From Blastobasis lacticolella (taxonomy: Eukaryota > Arthropoda > Insecta > Lepidoptera > Blastobasidae), in contig LR990043.1 in NCBI GenBank assembly GCA_905147135.1, positions 7,785,057 to 7,849,056 of the forward strand: DNA of 64,000 nt, read 5' to 3'. Below the pieces are notes generated by a model. It saw only the letters and a program-made list of their open reading frames with translations. It had not been told where the DNA came from and made no database searches. Made by a program: the position numbers and the translations under genes. This document shows, piece after piece, positions 55,998 through 64,000 of the stretch. Positions within the stretch are counted from its first letter, which is position 1; every line of letters begins with the position of its first letter.

Positions 55998-56199
55998 TTG
56001 AACGTACGTACGAACGTAGTGAAGTTTTTACCGCGTGATATTCGCGTAAGGCGTTCTGAGATGCAACCGAAACCCACCCAAACAAAAGGGCAAGTTTCGG
56101 CCATTTCTTCTCCTTATCGCGAATCTACGAAGATGATCCTCTATTATCTATTTTGTAGACACCCAACTAAGTATCCAGTTAAATCAATACCGTCCAAGC

Positions 56200-56625
56200 A
56201 AACAGATCGTAATTAGGGGGCCCGCGGCGCAGATGCAACCGATTCGGCACCGCTCGACCGCCTCATTACCCCTTTGAAACACTCTTTCCACTGAGACTTA
56301 CACAAATTCACATTTGCAATCAGAGCTCGGGGAAAAGTTCTTCGCCCCCCGCCCTCCCCGCCCCACGCCGCCTTTAATTAACAGAAAGTGGTTCATTAGA
56401 GCTTATTCATTAAAGCAAGGAGTAATTAGCGAACTCTAATGAATGCTCTAATAATGTAAGAGCGGCCGCGGCGGACTGCGGCCCGACTTCTAGATTAATC
56501 TAGGAACTGGGAATAATTTAGTGATGGCGGTAATTTATTGCGCGGCTGATTGCAAGCGCTAACGGGCTACAACTGCCGCCCGCGGTGCGCTTATGTGAGC
56601 GATTGGGAATATATTAGGTACTTCG
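56200..56625. promoter_or_regulatory. GC-rich, homeobox-site-rich island; candidate conserved regulatory DNA
   Basis: The block alternates CpG/GC-rich text (GGGGGCCCGCGGCGCAGATG, GCGGCCGCGGCGGACTGCGG) with many TAAT/ATTA cores (TTTAATTAAC, GAGTAATTAGCG, CTAATGAATG, GATTAATCT). An imperfect inverted repeat, CATTAGAGCTTATTCATTA (from 56394) and TAATGAATGCTCTAATAATG (ending 56456), brackets TAATTA. There is no coding frame that fits. The pattern is that of a developmental enhancer or conserved non-coding element, but this is inference. Confidence 0.35.
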
Positions 56626-56639
56626 CTTTAGTTAATGAT

Positions 56640-56999
56640 AATAACTTGTGGACCCGGGACCCTACCCCTGCAGCTGTACCCCTATACCTACCCTACACCT
56701 ACCCCACACCTACCCTACGTCTTAAGTAAATCCTTACCTACGCTTTTTTTCTTTAATTTTTTATTTCTATAATTTATTAATCTAAGAGAAGAATTTATAA
56801 ACAAAAATATAAATATTTGAACCATTCAAAATATATTTTGAATAAAACATAAAGGAGTTATAAAAATTATTATATATAAAAACTTTATCATTATAATATA
56901 TTAACCTACCTATTATTTTAAAATGCGTTGCGTAGTATAAAACATCTAAGCGTACGTAGTATAATAAATAAATAAATAATAGATACATTGAGACTGCGG
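56640..56999. other. Simple repeat then AT-rich DNA
   Basis: A run of CCTACCC(C)TACAC-type units lies at about 56659-56722, similar in style to the reverse complement of 27598-27640. AT-rich text follows. No gene is seen. Confidence 0.45.
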
Positions 57000-57150
57000 C
57001 TATACCGTCACGGAGTGCCAATCGCTCCGAGACCCGTCAGCGAGCGGGACACCTTGGCCAACTCGCCTCGCCAACAGCATTGGAGGCACACCAGACGAGT
57101 GGCGAGCTCGATCTCGTGCTGAAGTTCCATTAGTCTCAAAGTAAGAAACG
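57000..57150 (-). mobile_element. Partial 5S-derived SINE
   Basis: In minus orientation it carries the SINE body GAGCTCGCCACTCGTCTGGT, GTGCCTCCAATGCTGTTGGC, GAGTTGGCCAAGGTGTCCCG and the 3' text GCGATTGGCACTCCGTGACG. The 5S-like head is missing. Confidence 0.6.
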
Positions 57151-58325
57151 GTTATGCAACTTCCGTGAACCGTCTTTCATCTGTCCGCTCCACATCTCAG
57201 CGTATCAATTTCAATCCTAGTCGTCACATGAACCGCCAGCTTACAACAAAATCCTAACTATTTTTCCTAGATGACGCCACACATACTGAGTCGTTTTAAC
57301 CTACCTGTTGTGAGCATATTATAAAACTCTCTGACATTGTCTATGTATAACACGTCTAAACCATTGAACGGATAAAATTGAGTAAGGACTGTGTAAGTAT
57401 CTGTAGTACCTACCCATATTATACTATATACGATATAGATGGCTATGTGAGCCTCGAAATTCAGAACTGCTGAACTGAAATAGTTCAGCAGTAGGCACTC
57501 TGCACGTTCGAGAGTGTTTGTCTATGGATGTATGATTTACATAAAGAAAACATCTCTTCACTTCTGGCTGCCAGTTCAGTCTCGAACTAAGTGGATACTT
57601 TAGTGTCTGGCATACGTAGGTCGGCATGCATAGTAAATTACGAATACAATGAATTATTTATCGTTTTCATAAATATAGTAGGTACCTATAATCAGTTTTG
57701 TAAGCATGGTAATTGAGTGCAATCGGCTGTCCATTCGGATTTCTAATCGGCAGTTCAATCAGTTAAATACAAATTTTTAAGAACGAGTGAAGAATTGAAA
57801 TCTGTAAGGACCACATTTTCCAAGAATTATGGGAGGTAAATAATGTGGATGAATTGAAAGACTATGTTTATTTATGGTAGATGTCTAATTAGTAATAGAA
57901 TACAACGCAAATATTTGTCTTTTCGCAATATATTTACTTTTAATTCGATACAAAGTTAGTTTGGGGAAAATCGTATGAAATCGTATCTTTTTAGTAAAAA
58001 TTAAAACCTAATGTGAGGAAATTTTACATGCGTAATGAACAGCATACTCGGTCCTCCCTTTCCTTAATTCCTCGCTCTTTCCACGTTTTCATCTGATTTG
58101 AATAAAAATATTTGCGTAGGGCCGACCTGTGGGTCTTTCGGCTTAAAATATGATGGTGATGTGAAAGGAAATTCGTATGATGATGATGATAATGGTGAAT
58201 AACGAACCTTCATGCAAAATTTCAAGTAATACACCTAGCGGTTTTGGCTGTGTGTTGTTATCAACATTGATTCTTAAATACGTTATTATTTCTTAATTTA
58301 TAATTATTATTTGAAAGTAACGTAC
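57151..58325. other. Intergenic DNA
   Basis: No gene, RNA gene or bounded repeat recognised. A GATGATGATGATAATGG microsatellite lies near 58178. Confidence 0.45.
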
Positions 58326-58773
58326 CATTATTATAACTATGTGCATGTATAGTTAGGCGGAGTAGTCGAAACTATCATTACTGTATCATATGTTAATAAA
58401 CTAGCGAATAAAACAGGATCCTGTACAGCTCCGGTAAAAGGTTTACAGTGCCATCGCATGAAAGTTAATGCTGAATTGCAGAATCACATCGGCCAACAAT
58501 CCTTTCTTTGAACAACAATGGATATTTTTAATTAAGGGTACTTATTGGTAACTTGCTATTATTATGTCTATATGCATGCATAGTAATGCGAAGTAGTCGA
58601 AAGTATCATTAGTGTATCATATGATAATAAATTTGGGAATAAAACTGGATCCAGTACAGCTCCGGTAAAAGGTTTACAATATGCCATCGCATGAAAGTTA
58701 ATGCTGAATTGTAGAATCACTTCGACCAACAATCCTTTCTTTATACAAAGATGGGTATTTTTAATTAAGGGAA
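58326..58773. repeat. 231-bp direct tandem duplication
   Basis: Two adjacent units share AGTAGTCGAAA, CAGCTCCGGTAAAAGGTTTA and CATCGCATGAAAGTTAATGC in the same order, offset by 231 bp (for example 58361 and 58592). Identity looks about 85-90 per cent. The first unit is complete, the second ends shortly after ATTTTTAATTAAGGG. Confidence 0.85.
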
Positions 58774-59114
58774 CTTAAGCAAAACGGCCAATGGCGTGTC
58801 GGATACGCGCGTTAAAGGGTCCTGCCGGTTAAAGTGATTTAACAGATGGCCAGCAATGTGATTCTCTAACAGACTGTCACATTTAACAATCTGATAAACC
58901 ATTGTGGGTTTCTGAAGAAAGGCCAATTAACTTTAAATTAGCTAATCGACTATTAACAGATGATCAATTTTTTCGTCTGGCTACCCCAGCTAAAATCAGT
59001 CACATTCATTCACTCATATATGTTTTGTTTCTGTCTAAGTATTGATTTGTCTCTGTCCCTAAGGGCCTTTTGAAGCCAAAATCGAATGTGATATTCAACT
59101 TGTAGATGAAACTG

Positions 59115-59330
59115 ATCATCATCATCATCTTTAGGCAGGTAGGTAGGTCCGGGTTCGCTGCTGAAAACAGGCCTCCCACGACTAACGCTCCGATCGACTC
59201 TGACCTCTTACATCCATCTGCTTCCTAGGAGCTTAAGGTGGTCGTCCATCCATCTCTTGGGAGGCCATCCAGTTCATCACTCAATAACATCCGCCCCACG
59301 AGCTATCGATTCTGTGAGGTTCTCTTAATA
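59115..59330 (-). mobile_element. LINE 3' fragment
   Basis: In minus orientation it reads GATGGCCTCCCAAGAGATGG, ACGACCACCTTAAGCTCCTA, then GGGAGGCCTGTTTTCAGC and a GATGATGATGATGATC tail. It resembles the end of an RTE-like LINE that is different from the main family. Confidence 0.55.
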
Positions 59331-59364
59331 ATCCCATTAGTTAAATCATGCAAGACCAAGACTA

Positions 59365-59835
59365 GGTTCAGGTTTTAGTTCTGATCCAAAACCAAGTTCA
59401 GACAAAGTAGTGCTAGTCCAAATCCAGGTCGAGATCTAGGTTCAACTTTAGATCCCGGTTCGAGTCCTGGACCCGGACCAGTTCGTGGTTCAGGTCCAGG
59501 TCCTGGCACCGAACCAGGTCCTGGTCCAGCTAATGTTTATGGTCTATGTACTGGCACTGGTCTAGGTCCTGGTTCTGGTTCATGGCCAATCTCATATCCA
59601 GTTCCAGGTGTACGTCCTAGTCCTGGCATTGGTTCAGATACCTGTTCTAGTTTTGGTACTGATACTGGACCAGAACCAGGACGTGGGGCTGGAAAAGGAC
59701 CAAAACCAAGGTACGATCTGAATTTGTTCTTCGACCTGAACCTAGATCTGGTTTTGAACCTGGTCCTAGACCTGGACTTTGTCTTGGACCTAAACTAGGA
59801 CCTGGACCAAGGCCAGGAAAAAGACCTAGACTGGA
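59365..59835. repeat. Degenerate hexamer array (GGTCCW/GGTTCW type)
   Basis: For about 470 bp the sequence is built of six-base units varying around GGTCCT, GGTCCA, GGTTCA and GGACCA, for example GGTTCAGGTCCAGGTCCTGG. The second half prefers the complementary units (GACCAGAACCAGGACG), so strand bias changes near 59650. Translated on the minus strand it gives a GLGPGPSLGP-like run, but the units change too much to be a protein repeat. Confidence 0.85.
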
Positions 59836-59839
59836 TATA

Positions 59840-60689
59840 GATTGGATATAATTTCTGTTGACATTTTCAGAAACCAAAACTGCATTTAATCAGAGATTAA
59901 CAAGTTGTTACGTAATTTTTGCGTTGACAAGTGTTCCAGAAACCAGGTGTAAGAAATATCCTTGATCGTAACAACAATATATGTATATACACAGTTCTCA
60001 AATGAAATTTCTTTTTCATAACAAGCTGTTAAAATTAGATCCCTATTTCCACTTCACACATCTTTGTCACGCCATAACTCAAGCACGGCTACATCGATTT
60101 GAATTTTGTTTTTTCATTTAGTGTATCTACTAGTCATAGCCAACGAAACCTGTAGGCCTAGCAAAAGTTGCTCTCGCGTGCGATAAGCGAGAAAAAGCGC
60201 GACATAGGTATTGCTTTCTCTTTCGTCTTAGTATTGAGAGAAAGGAACAAACGCTCTCTCGCGGCGCGAGCTTTGTCGCGGACACACTTGTGCTAGGGCC
60301 ACTGGCTATACATACTGCACTGAACCGGAAAGAATAAGCTAATCTTCAGAATTGTCTATTAACCTTTTAGATGTTTTGAGTGAATCCTTCCAGTATAGCC
60401 TAAGTCACTTAGGTTAAGTGTAACGTTTCTATTTATTGCGCAACCCTAAATGGTGTAGTAGTGTACTTAGTGAAAGAAAACAAAAACAATCTAGAATTAA
60501 ACTCTCTCGGTAGAGTAGTATAGTATTTGCGTTCAGCTAATGAAGGCAACAAGATGGCTGCGCTGCTTTTCAGTTCCAACATTGTAGAGCTTGCTTTTTA
60601 AATAGCATTTTTAACAATAAGTATTTACTTTGAATCGTTTAAGCCTGCTCAGAGAAGATTAGGACCTATGCATATAAGAAAGGATATAG
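59840..60689. other. Intergenic DNA
   Basis: No supported gene. A stretch at 60160-60300 (TGCTCTCGCGTGCGATAAGC .. AACGCTCTCTCGCGGCGCGA) contains partly self-complementary CTCTCGCG text and may be a decayed DNA transposon. Confidence 0.45.
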
Positions 60690-61365
60690 ACAGCAGTGAC
60701 GAAGCACGTCCGCGAGCTCGACGCCAAAGAAATGAAGGTGCGGTGGATGTGCGGTGTTACACGACTTGACCGTGTACTTAACGAGTACATCCGTGGTAGC
60801 CCTAGGTGTGGGCAGGGCCGGATCTAGAGGTTCAGAGGCCTCGGGGCAATGAGGCCCCCTCGCCCCAAATTATTTTCCAAATAAAGTGAAAAAAATTTTT
60901 AAGTCGAGTTTTTCAATAAATAATTTATTGTGAAACCAAGTAGATTCTCTTAAGAAAAGATGTTTACTAGTGTTTACTAATTGGAATTTGAAAGATTTTT
61001 TCCCGAAGTCTCTATTTTGGGGGCCCCCGTTTGTGGAGGCCCCGGGGCTTTCGCCCCGGTTGCCCTCCCCTAAATCCGGCCCTGGGTGTGGGAGACATTA
61101 TAAGATGAGAAGAGGCTCGCTGCGCTGTTTTGGTCATGTGCTGCGTAAGCCCCAGGAATATGTGAGAAATAGGTGCCTAAACTTGCTTGCAAATAAGTAC
61201 CACGGGAGACCAAAGAAGCGATGGGTTGACATCGCTGAATCGGATGCGTGAGCCAACGGCTTACGAACGGGAGAGAGAATGCTGCAGATCGTGTGAAGTA
61301 GAGGAAAATAGTAGGAAAGCGAATCCTGCCAGAAGCCTAGATTGACCGCTCGGATTGGTGATGAT
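60690..61365 (+). mobile_element. LINE 3' fragment interrupted by a hAT MITE
   Basis: Before the MITE the plus strand reads MKVRWMCGVTRLDRVLNEYI and RGSPR; after it, RRGSLRCFGHVLRKPQEYVR and RPKKRWVDIAESDA, ending CTAGATTGACCGCTCGGATT and GTGATGAT. Removing the MITE and one target copy restores a continuous LINE alignment. Confidence 0.82.
60813..61084. mobile_element. hAT-type MITE with perfect 8-bp target duplication
   Basis: A 272-bp element starts CAGGGCCGGATCTAGAGG and ends, as reverse complement, CAGGGCCGGATTTAGGGG. GGTGTGGG flanks it on both sides (60805-60812, 61085-61092). Subterminal GGCCTCGGGGC / GCCCCGGGG text is also inverted. The CAGGGCCGG end and 8-bp duplication are typical of hAT. 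Confidence 0.9.
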
Positions 61366-62204
61366 TTTTTTTATCTCAGCAATGGAAACAGCTTTAATGG
61401 CCGAAATCGATTGCGTCCACATGGTGTCGTGCAAGAGGAGGCCTTTTTGAAATCCCTCTAAACTAAAACTAGTGTTAAATGGACTATCAATTTTCAGTAA
61501 AACATAACAACGCTTGCATAGTTTAAGTTAGTTTAATAAGCTGACATAAGTTGACACAGATTACACTTTTATTATCTATTATTAATTTTTTCATCTATTA
61601 TTAAAATTTGCGGATTCTGCAGTGGTACTAGTTCCACTGCAGAAATAAAGATTAACAAATTAATATTCCTATACCATCCAGTCTGTCGCGAAACTTGCGC
61701 TGCACACTGTACAAAGGACGTACCGAGATTGAGTGACCCTCGGCCCTAACAATGTGTTCGTACGCCGGCGGTCAGGCCCGACTAGCCTTTACAAGATACC
61801 GCATCTACATCTCAAACACATCATTAGTTATCTTTTAAACTAATGAGATTACATGTACGAGTAAGATGTAAAATATGCGGTTCACAAGATTATCTTTAGA
61901 TACCATGTTCGTTGAAGGTTTAACTTGTCTGATGCAAAATATTTGAAGAAAATATATAGTATTTGTGATCGTTATTTGTCTTCCGAAAAGCTTTGGTAGT
62001 GTGGGGAAGATTAGAGTACTTAGATATACATATACACCAGTTAGGATATCGGTACCGAGGTCAGAAAATGGGTAAAATGAGTTTTGCCCCAACACTAATT
62101 TAGTTTTGCACCACCACTACTTCTGTGTAGCCTGGATCTACAGCGGCGATCACACACAGGTCCTGAGACAATGGGTAGCAAATTTTTACAACCCGTTTCC
62201 CAAG
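61366..62204. other. Intergenic DNA
   Basis: No gene or bounded repeat recognised; the minus-strand frame at 62095-61835 has no family signature. Confidence 0.45.
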
Positions 62205-62338
62205 CGCGGGGATTATTTTTATTTTATTATTATATACATTTTTAATTTTAGTTTTTAATTATATTTTATTTGTATATTTCGAATTTGATGCATGGATCTG
62301 TGTCATCCGTAATAAAGACTTTTATTTATTTATTATGT
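62205..62338 (+). mobile_element. LINE 3' end
   Basis: It ends CCGTAATAAAGACTTTTATT and a TTTATTTATT run, as at the 3' ends of many CR1/jockey-like insect LINEs. Confidence 0.45.
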
Positions 62339-62439
62339 AAAATCTGTCTATACATGTAAACTCATTTGTCATTTTACTTATTCTAGCTACATAGTAAGAA
62401 ACTTGCATTGGTACAACATTGTTCATTTAATTCTTATGT

Positions 62440-62596
62440 TGTTTTTCTGTAATATGTGTTTGATTGATTGCTTTACCATATTTTTGTCTGTGGTTATCAG
62501 CGAGTACCTGTAATTGGCTTAACTGTATATATTCATAGTATGTAATGTGTTTTTATAAGCTGTTGGTACTCCAATAAATAAATAAATAAATAAACA
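62440..62596 (+). mobile_element. LINE 3' end with (AAAT)n tail
   Basis: The text TTATAAGCTGTTGGTACTCC is followed by (AATA)n at 62574-62595, a usual tail of CR1-type LINEs. No coding part remains. Confidence 0.5.
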
Positions 62597-62734
62597 TGTG
62601 GAAATGTTTAACTTAAAAGAGGTGTTCATGGCTTTACTGTTAGTGTAATTGGCATGTAGCAACGTTTGGGACAACCTTCTATAATGATCTCCACTTAAAA
62701 GTTTTCACGACAGCCGCCCCGGGCAATTACTTTC

Positions 62735-62955
62735 TACTTTTTAATCCCCGGCCAAAAAAGAGGAATGTTATAAGTTTCATGTATGCATCAGTGTCTGTGG
62801 CTCTATCTGTGGCATCCTAGCTCCAGGACGGATGGACCGATTTGGACGTGGTTTTCTTTATTTTTAGAAAGCCGGTTTAATCGGGATAGTTCTTGTCTTC
62901 GTTTCATTTAAATCGGTTCAGTAGTTTAGAAAATATTGAGGTATATGTAAACTTG
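62735..62955. mobile_element. Dispersed repeat of unclear class
   Basis: CCGGCCAAAAAAGAGGAATG, GTGGCATCCTAGCTCCAGGA, CGGATGGACCGATTTGGACG and AAATCGGTTCAGTAG make a string that I know as a frequent arthropod interspersed repeat. Confidence 0.5.
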
Positions 62956-62999
62956 GTCGGGGCAAGCCGGGGCGCAATCTTAACCAAACAGCTTATGTA

Positions 63000-63620
63000 C
63001 AAAGAGCAGTAGTAGTCTATGGAAAATTATCCTTCGTCCGGTGTCAACATCGGACTCAGATTCTATCTGCTAATAGTGCCGGAACCATTGAGCATCCAAT
63101 CAAAACACCTACTAAACTCAACAACCCCTTCATTGTGCCAATTATGTTATCCGGTAGAAAGATTGCACCGTCGTTCGACACATATAAATTCGCGAGTATT
63201 CCCCTGTCCCATGTGTCAACCGATTATTAAGCTGGCCACCGCGGCGCGGCGGCGTCGCCACGGGCGCGCGGGGCTCGCCCATTACAGCTGTGAATATTGC
63301 AGGGTAGGCGGCCGGTGCAGGCTGCAGGCGACGCTATTGATTAGTCACCGGCGGCCGCCATCATTCATTCATCCACGTCCACGCGTTACTCCCGGCCCGG
63401 CTATTTCGCCAATTTTCGTCAGTATTCCCCAATTTTCGTCAGTTTTTCCACTGGCCGTCCGGCGCTGGCTACATATTTGATGGTGCGACTAGCAGGAAGG
63501 AAACTGGGCACCGTAATTGGTCCGGCCCGGGGTGAAACTCTAACAAAACCCGCAGGTTTCGAGTACCAGAATCCTTAATTAGTGCTTTTGATGGCGTACG
63601 CTGCGATGCGAATTTTGTAC
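63000..63620. promoter_or_regulatory. Second GC-rich island; candidate conserved regulatory DNA
   Basis: CpG-rich text (GGCCACCGCGGCGCGGCGGC, CACCGGCGGCCGCCATCATT) is mixed with ATTA/TAAT cores (GATTATTAAGC, GATTAGTCACC, CTTAATTAGTGC). A 153-codon frame crosses it (63019-63480), but its Arg/Pro/His-rich product has no hydrophobic core or family motif and looks like a by-product of base composition. The style resembles 56200-56625. Confidence 0.3.
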
Positions 63621-64000
63621 GCCACGTGGTTATATTCCTGGAGCTTCGTCACGTAACGTCTATCGTTACGTATTTTCACTTACGTTACGTAATATACGAC
63701 TGGATATACTCGTATATTTTCTAATTAATTTAAATTTAATTAAATAGTATGCCGAGTCTCAAAAAAATATTTAAAAATGTGATCAAATAAAGTTCTAGAC
63801 AACAAAGATGCATAAAAGATAATGATCATAATTTTAAGCATTATTATTTAATCGGTATGTTTAAAAGAGTACAGCAGCGCAATTTGCAGAATATTTATTA
63901 AATAATGTAATGTCAGACTTGACTCGATCAGAGATCTCATATATTTTTACGGGAGAGTCATGGATCTTGACAAATTTTAACATAAACGGGTTTTTGATGG
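63621..64000. other. Window end, AT-rich
   Basis: TTACGTAACGT-type short palindromic text around 63650-63700, then AT-rich DNA without recognised features. Confidence 0.45.

Noticed and set aside
63019..63480. 153-codon open frame with ATG
   Set aside because: The product is rich in Arg, Pro, His and Ser with no motif or membrane segment, and follows the CpG-rich base composition. No splice or promoter context supports it.

Overview
This is eukaryotic, intron-rich nuclear DNA, most likely from a moth or butterfly (Lepidoptera). The evidence is five insect protein-coding genes with short GT-AG exons, an RR-2 chitin-binding cuticle protein, and a dense load of insect-type repeats: RTE-like LINEs, LINEs ending in (GATGAT)n, tRNA- and 5S-rRNA-headed SINEs, Helitron-like ends, hAT elements and TIR MITEs. 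There are no operons, phage, CRISPR arrays or bacterial genes.

Layout: 1-4.3 kb is gene-free flank with MITE and LINE pieces. TMEM18 lies on the minus strand (CDS 12000 down to 4329, four exons). Its 5.5-kb second intron holds a nearly complete but decayed RTE-type LINE (7.3-10.2 kb) and a TTAA-flanked MITE. Divergently, with 650 bp between start codons, GLG1 (Golgi apparatus protein 1) runs 12654-19746 on the plus strand in seven exons. A possible 50-residue membrane micro-ORF sits between the two starts. The DNA primase large subunit (PRIM2) is on the minus strand (23566 down to 21719, two exons) and converges on GLG1; an E2F-like site lies just upstream of its start. From 23.8 to 34.1 kb there is no host gene: MITEs, an RTE-derived short element with a perfect 15-bp target duplication, a tRNA-type SINE, a hAT transposon with 8-bp target duplications, a 5S-rRNA-derived SINE and a CR1/jockey-like LINE end.

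The P5A ATPase ATP13A1 occupies 34369-43868 on the plus strand (ten exons, 1157 residues). It is tail-to-tail with an RR-2 cuticle protein gene on the minus strand (47977 down to 44688, three exons, 173 residues) that has a clear TATA box and initiator. From 48 kb to the end I find no host gene: three copies of a tRNA-derived SINE whose 3' tail matches a LINE in the same window, MITEs, a 231-bp tandem duplication, a degenerate GGTCCN-type hexamer array, a hAT MITE nested in a LINE, and two GC-rich, homeobox-site-rich islands (56.2-56.6 and 63.2-63.5 kb) that could be conserved regulatory DNA.

The host genes are unrelated housekeeping functions (nuclear membrane, Golgi, DNA replication, ER membrane-protein dislocation) plus one cuticle gene; nothing suggests they act as one system. 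The best leads are in the repeats: the 5S-headed SINE, the SINE/LINE tail sharing, the miniature RTE derivative, and an array of 14-bp palindromes in a GLG1 intron. All calls come from reading the sequence by eye; no database search was possible.
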